From Methanomassiliicoccales archaeon (lineage in GTDB: Archaea; Thermoplasmatota; Thermoplasmata; Methanomassiliicoccales; UBA472), in the NCBI GenBank assembly GCA_013329565.1, contig DUJZ01000072.1:1-5986 (forward strand): a stretch of DNA of 5,986 nucleotides, in the 5' to 3' direction. This document shows, one piece after another, positions 1 to 5,064 of the stretch; positions within the stretch are counted from its first letter, which is position 1, and each line of letters opens with the position of its first letter. A program made the translations under genes and the position numbers. A model generated the notes under the pieces. That model was not told the DNA's origin, did not search any database, and was given only the letters and a program-made list of their open reading frames with translations.

Positions 1-773
1 TTCATACCCAGCACGATGTGCGTGGCCGAGGTGGCGCACAGCACCACGTCCGCCTTGACCAGGAAGTCCGGCAGCTGCTCGAAGCGCACCGCCTTGCCGT
101 CCAGGGCCCAGGCCAGCTCCACCGCCCGGGCGTAGGTGCGGTTGGAGACGAACACCGCCTCCGGACGCTTCCCGGCCAGGTGCTTGGCGATCAGGGTGGC
201 CATCTGGCCGGCCCCCACCACCAGGACCGTCTTTCCTTTGAGATCTCCCAGCTTGGATTCCGCCAGGTCGACGGCCGCCGAGCCGATGGAGACGTTGCCC
301 TTGTTCACCCGGGTCTCGGTGCGGACCCTCTTTCCGGTGTTGAGGGCCTTGCGGAAGACCTCGGCCAAAAGCGGTCCGCAGGCGCCTTCCCGGCAGGAAA
401 GCTCCAAGGCCTCCTTCACCTGAGACTGGACCTGGTCCTCTCCCACGATCATCGACTCCAGGCCGCAGGCCACCCGCAGAACATGTTGCAGGGTGTCCTT
501 TCCCGTCATGTAGCGGACCAGGCTGCCTTGGCTCTCGTAAGGGAGCAGCGATGCCACGAACCTTTCGAGCTCCTCGCGCATCGCCTCCCGGTCCTTGGCC
601 ACCACGTAGAACTCCACCCGGTTGCAGGTCTTGAGGACCACGCACTCGTCGACACCCGGTGAGGAACGGAGCTCACGCAGGAGCGTTTTGGCCTCCAGCT
701 GCCCCAGCCGGCCCAGGTCCTGAATGCTGGTCCCCTTGTGCGTTATGTGCGCGCTGAGCAACGGGAAGCTCAT
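1..773 (-). CDS. hemA: Glutamyl-tRNA reductase, 3' end missing (runs off left edge)
   Basis: This enzyme reduces glutamyl-tRNA(Glu) with NADPH to glutamate-1-semialdehyde, the first committed step of C5-pathway tetrapyrrole synthesis in the cytoplasm. The frame is open for 257 codons from ATG 773 and leaves the window without a stop. Seen in the sequence: the catalytic-cysteine motif KTCNR (residues 48-52, Cys50), the substrate-domain motif GLESMIVGEDQVQ (104-116), and a Rossmann NADPH site VVGAGQMA (185-192) followed by VSNRT (209-213). Family members are usually about 400-430 residues, so the end of the NADPH domain and the C-terminal dimerisation domain lie outside the window. The start overlaps the sirC stop by ATGA, and an AAGGTG ribosome site lies 5 nt upstream, so translation is probably coupled to sirC. 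The identification is very secure from the motifs and their order. Confidence 0.96.
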   Translation of the reverse strand, partial: MSFPLLSAHITHKGTSIQDLGRLGQLEAKTLLRELRSSPGVDECVVLKTCNRVEFYVVAKDREAMREELERFVASLLPYESQGSLVRYMTGKDTLQHVLRVACGLESMIVGEDQVQSQVKEALELSCREGACGPLLAEVFRKALNTGKRVRTETRVNKGNVSIGSAAVDLAESKLGDLKGKTVLVVGAGQMATLIAKHLAGKRPEAVFVSNRTYARAVELAWALDGKAVRFEQLPDFLVKADVVLCATSATHIVLGM

Positions 774-1396
774 TCCAGCACCTTCCCCCTGGCCAGCTCG
801 TAAGCCTTTGTCGGCTCCAGCCCCAAGGCCTCCCAGATCGCTGGGTCATCTAGTAGCCGGCGGATCCTTCCCTCCCTGTCCCGAGCGTCGGGAACGGTCA
901 TCTTGAGCTCCTCCCTCAATGATTCGGTCAGGTCCACCATGTCCTCCAGGACGGCCGGGAGCGAGGTTTCGACGACCTCCTTGACATGTCTGGACATGCC
1001 CGGGCTGCGTCCGAGGGTGGAGATCGCCACCGCGAAGTTGCGCCGTTCCACGAGCGAGGGTATCAGGAAGTTCCCCAAGGCATCGGCGCGATTGAACAGC
1101 TTTCCAGCAACCTTCGCCATTTGACATATCGTTTCATCAGTGACGCGATCGCCGGTGGCGGCCACCACGATGTCCGAGATCTCTATGAGATCAAGGTTCC
1201 GCAGGGCGTCCCCGACCCGCAGAGTGACGCCCTCCGGGACCTCCACCGGCCGCCGATCGACCAGGGTCACCCGTGTCTCGCGGGCGAGATAGGCTGCCTT
1301 GCGCAGGCCTACTGGCCCGGCGCCGTAGACCACCGTGATCTTGCCTTTCAGGTCCAGGAAAAGCGGAATCAGCGAACTCCCTCGTCCCACCCTCAA
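770..1396 (-). CDS. sirC: Precorrin-2 dehydrogenase (Met8/SirC-like, CysG N-terminal type)
   Basis: The enzyme oxidises precorrin-2 to sirohydrochlorin with NAD+, giving the substrate that CfbA loads with nickel and also the siroheme precursor. Residue numbers assume the TTG 1396 start (208 aa). An N-terminal PLFLDLKGK (11-19) leads into a Rossmann site VVYGAGPVGLRKA (22-34). FNRAD (101-105) resembles the family's N-x-x-D motif, so Asp105 is the likely catalytic acid by analogy with CysG Asp104. It is followed by NFLIPS (109-114) and the diagnostic AISTLGRSPGMSR (124-136). No C-terminal uroporphyrinogen methyltransferase domain is present, so this is the stand-alone form. Some family members also have ferrochelatase activity; the sequence cannot settle that here. 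The start is uncertain: no ATG occurs before residue 93, so TTG 1396 or GTG 1390 must serve. The gene is first in a minus-strand operon with hemA and divergent from the F430 genes. Confidence 0.93.
   Translation of the reverse strand: MRVGRGSSLIPLFLDLKGKITVVYGAGPVGLRKAAYLARETRVTLVDRRPVEVPEGVTLRVGDALRNLDLIEISDIVVAATGDRVTDETICQMAKVAGKLFNRADALGNFLIPSLVERRNFAVAISTLGRSPGMSRHVKEVVETSLPAVLEDMVDLTESLREELKMTVPDARDREGRIRRLLDDPAIWEALGLEPTKAYELARGKVLE
779..784 (-). promoter_or_regulatory. Ribosome binding site of hemA
   Basis: On the minus strand AAGGTG lies 5 nt before the hemA ATG and inside the end of sirC. It partly matches the archaeal anti-Shine-Dalgarno partner GGAGGTGA. It supports ATG 773 as the start and suggests hemA can reinitiate after sirC. 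Confidence 0.6.
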
Positions 1397-1420
1397 TGCT
1401 TGCCGTAATAAAAATGCTTC

Positions 1421-1430
1421 TATTTTTAAT
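1421..1430 (-). promoter_or_regulatory. Candidate TATA box for sirC-hemA (proximal)
   Basis: The minus strand reads ATTAAAAATA here, close to the archaeal TATA consensus. Its centre is about 29 bp upstream of TTG 1396. Archaeal transcription usually starts about 25-27 bp downstream of the box centre, which would give a leaderless or nearly leaderless sirC message. This fits the lack of a ribosome binding site before the sirC start. The box is inside the left arm of the inverted repeat. Confidence 0.4.
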
Positions 1431-1442
1431 ATGTATTAAAAA
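1423..1442. repeat. Perfect 9-bp inverted repeat, candidate operator
   Basis: The arms are TTTTTAATA (1423-1431) and TATTAAAAA (1434-1442), exact reverse complements with a 2-nt TG spacer. The palindrome lies in the divergent promoter region and covers the proximal sirC TATA-like box, a position suited to a dimeric repressor. A/T-rich DNA produces such symmetry more easily than mixed DNA, so function is inference. It is not followed by a T-tract consistent with a terminator for either operon, both of which read away from it. Confidence 0.5.
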
Positions 1443-1456
1443 CATATAATTAATGT

Positions 1457-1466
1457 TATTTTTAAA
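1457..1466. promoter_or_regulatory. Second TATA-like element, near-repeat of 1421-1430
   Basis: The plus strand reads TATTTTTAAA, sharing nine bases with TATTTTTAAT at 1421-1430, so the two form a direct repeat 36 bp apart. Read on the minus strand it is TTTAAAAATA, a good archaeal TATA box that would give a sirC leader of roughly 40 nt. Read on the plus strand it could drive cfbA with a leader of roughly 34 nt. Which direction it serves cannot be decided from sequence. Confidence 0.35.
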
Positions 1467-1477
1467 CTCAATAGTAA

Positions 1478-1485
1478 TATTTATC
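1478..1485 (+). promoter_or_regulatory. Candidate TATA box for the cfb operon (proximal)
   Basis: TATTTATC lies about 40 bp upstream of the cfbA ATG. A start 25-27 bp downstream of its centre, near 1507, would leave a leader of roughly 15 nt that still contains the GGTGAG ribosome site. The alternative is the TATTTTTAAA element at 1457-1466, which would give a longer leader. Confidence 0.35.
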
Positions 1486-1510
1486 AAGCCTCCGGGATAT
1501 GACCCCGCAA

Positions 1511-1516
1511 GGTGAG
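1511..1516 (+). promoter_or_regulatory. Ribosome binding site of cfbA
   Basis: GGTGAG lies 5 nt before ATG 1522 and matches the GGTGA core that pairs with the archaeal 16S rRNA tail. It fixes the cfbA start and shows that the cfb transcript has a leader. Confidence 0.75.
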
Positions 1517-1521
1517 TTCTC

Positions 1522-1911
1522 ATGAAGAACGGAGTACTGGTAGTGGGACACGGAAGCAAGCTGGAGCACAACAAGGACCTGGTCGTCGCCATGGCCAAGA
1601 GGCTGGAGGCGCGCAAGGAGTTCGGCCACGTCGAGGCCGCCTTCATGCAGCTGAACGAACCGGACATCCCGACCGGATTGGCGAGCGTGGCGGCCAAGGG
1701 CGTCGACCTCATCTACGTGGTGCCGTGCTTTCTCGCAACGGGGATACACACCACCGAGGACATACCGGGCGTTCTCGGCTTCAAGAAAGGGCAGATGTCC
1801 GGGAAGGTCAAGGCCGGAGGGCGCACCGTCGAGGTAAAGTACTGCCAGCCCATGGGGGACGACCCCCGCCTGGCGGAGATATTGGCCGACCGCATCAAGG
1901 CCGAGATGTGA
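1522..1911 (+). CDS. cfbA: Sirohydrochlorin nickelochelatase CfbA (short class II chelatase)
   Basis: CfbA inserts Ni(II), and in related proteins Co(II), into sirohydrochlorin to give Ni-sirohydrochlorin, the first dedicated step of F430 synthesis. At 129 residues it is the ancestral one-domain CbiX-S type that works as a homodimer. The N-terminal VLVVGHGSK (5-13) holds metal-binding His10, and the family signature GIHTTEDIP (74-82) holds His76; these match the two active-site histidines known in the family. Acidic and hydrophobic segments follow the expected chelatase fold. The segment between residues 83 and 104, where several methanogen CfbA proteins carry a histidine-rich loop, has no histidine here. 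It leads the operon, has a good ribosome site, and stops 2 nt before cfbE. A cobaltochelatase role is possible for the fold, but the neighbouring genes make nickel the likely metal. Confidence 0.96.
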   Translation: MKNGVLVVGHGSKLEHNKDLVVAMAKRLEARKEFGHVEAAFMQLNEPDIPTGLASVAAKGVDLIYVVPCFLATGIHTTEDIPGVLGFKKGQMSGKVKAGGRTVEVKYCQPMGDDPRLAEILADRIKAEM

Positions 1912-1913
1912 AC

Positions 1914-3197
1914 ATGAAGGTGCTGGTGCTGGACCTGACCCACGGCGGGGACGTGATCGCCATGGGGTATCTGGAACGAGGATGCTCGGTCACCGCCGTC
2001 GACATCTATCGGACGTCGGCCGCTATCGCTACCAGGCTTGTTCAGCACGGCGTGCGATGCCTGGGTTCTTCGCCGGAGGAGGATTTCGATCTGGCCGTGA
2101 TCCCGATACACGCCCCGGAGCGTTTCCTCGGCGGGGCCAGGCCGTCGAGGACCATCACGCACCACGAGGCCGTGGGGGAGCTGGCGCGGTTCAGCGTTCC
2201 TACGGTCGAGGTGACCGGTGTCCGGGGTAAGACCGGCACGGTCCAGGTGCTCTCCCATCTGCTGAGAGGGGAGTACCGAAAGGTGTTCTCCCTGAGCAGC
2301 TCCGGCCTGCGTATGCTCGGCGATGAGGACGTCCTTCTGGAAGAGAAGGTCAGCATCACGCCGGCCACCCTGCTCAGGTTGTCGAAGGAGCACCATGACC
2401 ACGAGGTCGGGGTGTTCGAGATCAGCTTGGGAGGGACCGGTCTCGGACAGGTGTCCGTGATAACCGGCCTGCAGGACGACTATCCGATAGCCGCGGGAAC
2501 GAAGCGAGCAATCCACGGCAAGGCCCAGATGGCCAGGTCCGCCCATGGGAGCCTGGTCATACCCAAAGGGGAGGTGGGGATATGGGCGCCGCTGGCGGTG
2601 AACTGCCAAGAGATCATAACCTTCGGTCCAGGGGGGGACATGGAGGCAGTGGTGCGGCCCGGAGAGCTTGGGGGAGCGGCGAACCTGACCGTGAGGAGCG
2701 GGGAAGGGAAAACTGACGTCACCCTATCCGGGGGGTACCTGGCCTCGGCGTACGCTCTGCCGTTCTCCTGCGCCCTCGCTTCGGTCAAGGCCCTGGGCCT
2801 GGATCCTCTGCGGATGGCCGGAAGGCTATCTGCATTTTCTGGAGCGCCGGGGAGAGGCGAGGTCCGCGCCGACGAAATGGGGGTAATGGTACGGGAGAGG
2901 AACCCCGGGGTGAGCGCCGCTTCGCTGGAGTTCGTACTGGAGGCCCTGGTGAAGGAGCACGATTGCTGCGACGTCGGATTGGTGCTAGACCCGGCCAACC
3001 GCAAGGTCTGCGAGAAGCTGGACCTGGCCCGGATCGTCGAAGTGCTGGACCGCCATCCGCAGGTCACCGGCCGCTACATGCTGCCGAGCGGCAAGGACCT
3101 GGCCAGGGTGAACGGTTTCACGGTGATCAGGGACGTGGAGGAGGTTCGTCCGCTGCACCCGACGGTGCTGTGGGCGACGAAAGAGGGTTACCTATGA
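1914..3197 (+). CDS. cfbE: Coenzyme F430 synthetase CfbE (Mur-ligase-like)
   Basis: CfbE uses ATP to activate the propionate side chain of 15,17(3)-seco-F430-17(3)-acid and closes the six-membered carbocyclic ring, giving F430 in the last step. The product is 427 residues. After an N-terminal Rossmann-like part (VLVLDLTHGGDVIAMG, 3-18), the ATP P-loop is VTGVRGKTGT (100-109). FEISLGGTGLG (169-179) takes the place of the Mur-ligase Glu/Ser region, IHGKAQMA (200-207) places Lys203 where Mur enzymes carry their modified lysine, and SGAPGRGEVR (309-318) marks the C-terminal domain. ERNPGVSAASLE (328-339) replaces the usual Mur DxxHNP motif, in line with an intramolecular reaction needing no incoming amino acid. 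ATG 1914 is chosen because homologous sequence begins at MKVLVLDLTH; the frame stays open further upstream only as a shadow of cfbA. No strong ribosome site is seen, so coupling to cfbA is likely. It overlaps cfbD by ATGA. Confidence 0.94.
   Translation: MKVLVLDLTHGGDVIAMGYLERGCSVTAVDIYRTSAAIATRLVQHGVRCLGSSPEEDFDLAVIPIHAPERFLGGARPSRTITHHEAVGELARFSVPTVEVTGVRGKTGTVQVLSHLLRGEYRKVFSLSSSGLRMLGDEDVLLEEKVSITPATLLRLSKEHHDHEVGVFEISLGGTGLGQVSVITGLQDDYPIAAGTKRAIHGKAQMARSAHGSLVIPKGEVGIWAPLAVNCQEIITFGPGGDMEAVVRPGELGGAANLTVRSGEGKTDVTLSGGYLASAYALPFSCALASVKALGLDPLRMAGRLSAFSGAPGRGEVRADEMGVMVRERNPGVSAASLEFVLEALVKEHDCCDVGLVLDPANRKVCEKLDLARIVEVLDRHPQVTGRYMLPSGKDLARVNGFTVIRDVEEVRPLHPTVLWATKEGYL
3183..3188 (+). 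promoter_or_regulatory. Ribosome binding site of cfbD
   Basis: GAGGGT lies inside the end of cfbE, 5 nt before ATG 3194. It supports the ATGA-overlap start of cfbD. Confidence 0.55.
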
Positions 3198-4276
3198 GCG
3201 ACGTGCTGCATCCCAGGCCGAACCCCATCGTGGCGGCCATGTACACCCTGCGGGACATGGACGCGGACGTGATAATCGTCCACGGCCCGGCCGGCTGCGG
3301 TTTCATGGTCTCCCGCCGCCTGGAGGACGCTGGCGTCCGGGTGGTCACCACCGGCATGAAGGAGAACGACCTCATATTCGGCTCGGAGGAGAAGCTGGTG
3401 AGGACGCTGCGGCAGGTGCAGGAACGTTTCTCACCTCGCCTGGTGGGAGTGGTCGGCACCTGCGCCTCCATGATCATCGGGGAGAACCTGGACCGGGCGG
3501 TGGACCGTTCGGGCATCGCGGCCAAGGTGCTCCCGGTGGACGTGCACGGTTGTTCGGGAGCGAACACCATCGGCGCGATACGCGCCCTGGAAGTTGCCTC
3601 GCAGAGAGGGGTCATACCGCAGGAGGAGTTCCTCCGGCAGAGGGAGATGCTGACCCAGGCTACCCTGCTGGAGGGCAACAGGGGATTGACCAGCAAGGAC
3701 CATCTTTCGCCGAACTACGGCACCACGAAGTACGCCGCCGCCCGCCGGATACGTGATACGCTGGTCAACGGCGGCAGGGTGCTGGTCGTTCTGAACGGAA
3801 AGAAGGAGCTGGCCTACGGGCACGCCGACATGCTCAGGGCGGTGCGGGAATGCGCGGACGCCGTGGGTGGGGAGACTGGTTTCATAGCCAACCTGGACCC
3901 GGAGGTCGGACTGCCGCGCATACGCCGATACGCCTCGGAAATAATTCGGAACCTTGAGGAGGCGGGGGTTATTGTCGACGAGATCACCGGAGGTTTGGAT
4001 GAATATCCAAAGGCTGGCATCAAAGCGGGCGAGCTGGTCCAGAACGAGAAGAGGGACCTGGTGGTGGCCTGCGGCATCGTGCACGCCATACCCGGACTGG
4101 ATCGAAGCTCGGTGCTGGTGTCCGACCAGCCCCGGGAGGTGGACAACTACCTGAGGGAAGGTTTCACCACCGTAGTGTCCGAACCGGACATACACGCCCG
4201 GGTCATGGGGGCCTCGGGGATAGTGAGGATGGAACTGGCCGACACGCTCAGACAGCTCACGCGGGAGGCGGAATGA
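3194..4276 (+). CDS. cfbD: Ni-sirohydrochlorin a,c-diamide reductive cyclase, NifD-like subunit CfbD
   Basis: CfbD is the catalytic component of the nitrogenase-like enzyme that, with electrons from CfbC and ATP hydrolysis, reduces Ni-sirohydrochlorin a,c-diamide by six electrons and forms the gamma-lactam ring of 15,17(3)-seco-F430-17(3)-acid. The product is 360 residues, shorter than NifD and typical of this homomeric NifD-like group. Cys35 in HGPAGCGF (30-37), Cys90 in [10 protein letters not shown] (87-96) and Cys120 in DVHGCSGAN (116-124) sit in the glycine-rich contexts where nitrogenase and DPOR subunits bind the [4Fe-4S] cluster. Cys35 and Cys90 are the best candidate ligands, by analogy. 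The C-terminal half has [14 protein letters not shown] (193-206) and [14 protein letters not shown] (288-301), suggesting a further nucleotide-binding-like domain. No NifE/NifN/NifK partner gene is present, as expected for a CfbD homodimer. It overlaps cfbE and cfbC by ATGA. Confidence 0.95.
   Translation: MSDVLHPRPNPIVAAMYTLRDMDADVIIVHGPAGCGFMVSRRLEDAGVRVVTTGMKENDLIFGSEEKLVRTLRQVQERFSPRLVGVVGTCASMIIGENLDRAVDRSGIAAKVLPVDVHGCSGANTIGAIRALEVASQRGVIPQEEFLRQREMLTQATLLEGNRGLTSKDHLSPNYGTTKYAAARRIRDTLVNGGRVLVVLNGKKELAYGHADMLRAVRECADAVGGETGFIANLDPEVGLPRIRRYASEIIRNLEEAGVIVDEITGGLDEYPKAGIKAGELVQNEKRDLVVACGIVHAIPGLDRSSVLVSDQPREVDNYLREGFTTVVSEPDIHARVMGASGIVRMELADTLRQLTREAE
4263..4268 (+). promoter_or_regulatory. 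Ribosome binding site of cfbC
   Basis: GGGAGG lies in the last codons of cfbD, 4 nt before ATG 4273. It is the strongest purine-rich site among the overlapping junctions and fits a high demand for the reductase component. Confidence 0.6.
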
Positions 4277-5064
4277 GGCAGATCGCCGTCTACGGCAAGG
4301 GCGGGATTGGCAAGTCCACCGTCTCCGCGAACGTGGTGGCCAGCATGGCCGAGGCCGGCCTTCGGGTGTGGTACGTCGGATGCGACCCCAAGGCCGACGG
4401 GTCGATGACGCTGATGGGCGGGAGGAAGATGGAGACCTTCCTGGACCGCATGAAGGACGGCGCCCCGGGGCAATACGAAGTGGGCACCGGGTTCCGCGGG
4501 ACCAGGTGCATGGAGGTCGGCGGACCGCTCGCGGGAGTGGGCTGCGCCGGACGGGGCATCATCGTCGCCCTGCAGACCCTTCGCCGGGACTATTTCCAGG
4601 ACCCTCCGGACGTGGTGCTTTACGACGTCCCGGGGGACGTGGTCTGCGGCGGATTCGCCACCCCGGTCCGCCAGGGTTTCGCTGACGAGGTGTACGTGGT
4701 GACGTCCGGCGAGTTCCTCTCGCTCTACGCGGCCAACAACATCTGCCGGGGCATGAAGAACCTGGGAATCGGCGTCGGAGGATTGATCTGCAACTCCCGC
4801 GAGGTAAGGAACGAGAGGGAGGCGGTAGCGGCGGTCGCGGAGCACCTGGGCATCAAGTCGATAGGGTTCATTCCCCGCCATCAGGTGGTGCGGGACTGCG
4901 AGAACGCTGGAATGACCGTTGTGGAAGGGGCGCCCTCCTCGCCCATGGCCGACGAGTTCCGCGGATTGGCGAGGTCTGTGCTGGACAATGAACGCCGGAA
5001 CGTCCCCGAACCGTTGGACCCTTCCGAGCTGCGCAGCCTGCTCAAGGAGTTGACCGCGGAATGA
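4273..5064 (+). CDS. cfbC: Ni-sirohydrochlorin a,c-diamide reductive cyclase, NifH-like reductase CfbC
   Basis: CfbC is the ATP-dependent iron-sulfur reductase that feeds single electrons to CfbD. It is 263 residues and resembles nitrogenase iron protein NifH and BchL. Seen in order: the P-loop GKGGIGKST (8-16), the switch-like VGCDPKAD (35-42), cluster ligand Cys91 in GVGCAGRG (88-95), and the second ligand Cys125 in [12 protein letters not shown] (118-129). These correspond to NifH Cys97 and Cys132, so a homodimer bridging one [4Fe-4S] cluster is expected. LICNSR (171-176) matches the adenine-contacting region of NifH proteins. The NifH ADP-ribosylation loop residue corresponds to the arginine in CAGRG (Arg94). 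No nitrogen-fixation genes are near; pairing with cfbD and the chelatase and amidase genes makes a F430 role far more likely than nitrogenase. It overlaps both neighbours by ATGA. Confidence 0.96.
   Translation: MRQIAVYGKGGIGKSTVSANVVASMAEAGLRVWYVGCDPKADGSMTLMGGRKMETFLDRMKDGAPGQYEVGTGFRGTRCMEVGGPLAGVGCAGRGIIVALQTLRRDYFQDPPDVVLYDVPGDVVCGGFATPVRQGFADEVYVVTSGEFLSLYAANNICRGMKNLGIGVGGLICNSREVRNEREAVAAVAEHLGIKSIGFIPRHQVVRDCENAGMTVVEGAPSSPMADEFRGLARSVLDNERRNVPEPLDPSELRSLLKELTAE

Larger units (their letters stand above)
1397..1521. promoter_or_regulatory. Divergent promoter region between sirC-hemA and the cfb operon
   Basis: This is the only real intergenic gap in the window. From about 1407 to 1486 it is almost entirely A/T, in strong contrast to the GC-rich genes on both sides. 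It must hold start signals for both directions. Several TATA-like octamers, a perfect inverted repeat (1423-1442) and a second, looser one with AACAT/ATGTT arms (1441-1457) lie inside. About 31 nt of mixed composition, including a Shine-Dalgarno site, separates the A/T block from cfbA. I see no tRNA, riboswitch fold or intrinsic terminator. Exact transcription starts are inferred, not visible. Confidence 0.8.

Noticed and set aside
18..662. Open plus-strand frame of 214 codons over hemA
   Set aside because: The opposite strand encodes hemA with an intact catalytic motif and NADPH site, so this frame is a by-product of codon bias.
1493..1507. Small hairpin CGGG/CCCG in the cfbA leader
   Set aside because: The stem is only 4 bp with a 7-nt loop, too weak to call a riboswitch or attenuator, and no larger fold is visible around it.
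1512..1913. In-frame upstream extension of cfbE, adding 134 residues from a GTG at 1512
   Set aside because: It lies entirely over cfbA in another frame, is rich in Arg and Gly as GC-rich shadow frames are, and the recognisable CfbE sequence begins at ATG 1914.
1713..2609. Long open minus-strand frame (298 codons) across cfbA and cfbE
   Set aside because: It is antisense to two well-identified genes, shows no recognised domain, and its Arg/His/Gln-rich composition is typical of shadow frames in GC-rich DNA.
2963..3193. Upstream extension of cfbD by 77 residues within the end of cfbE
   Set aside because: The family N-terminus begins at ATG 3194, which has a ribosome site and an ATGA overlap like its neighbours; the extension is low-complexity Arg/Gly/Pro-rich sequence.
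4273..5064. Reading cfbC and cfbD as nitrogenase nifH and nifD
   Set aside because: No nifK, nifE, nifN or nifB is present, CfbD is much shorter than NifD, and the flanking chelatase, amidase and Mur-like genes define the F430 pathway.
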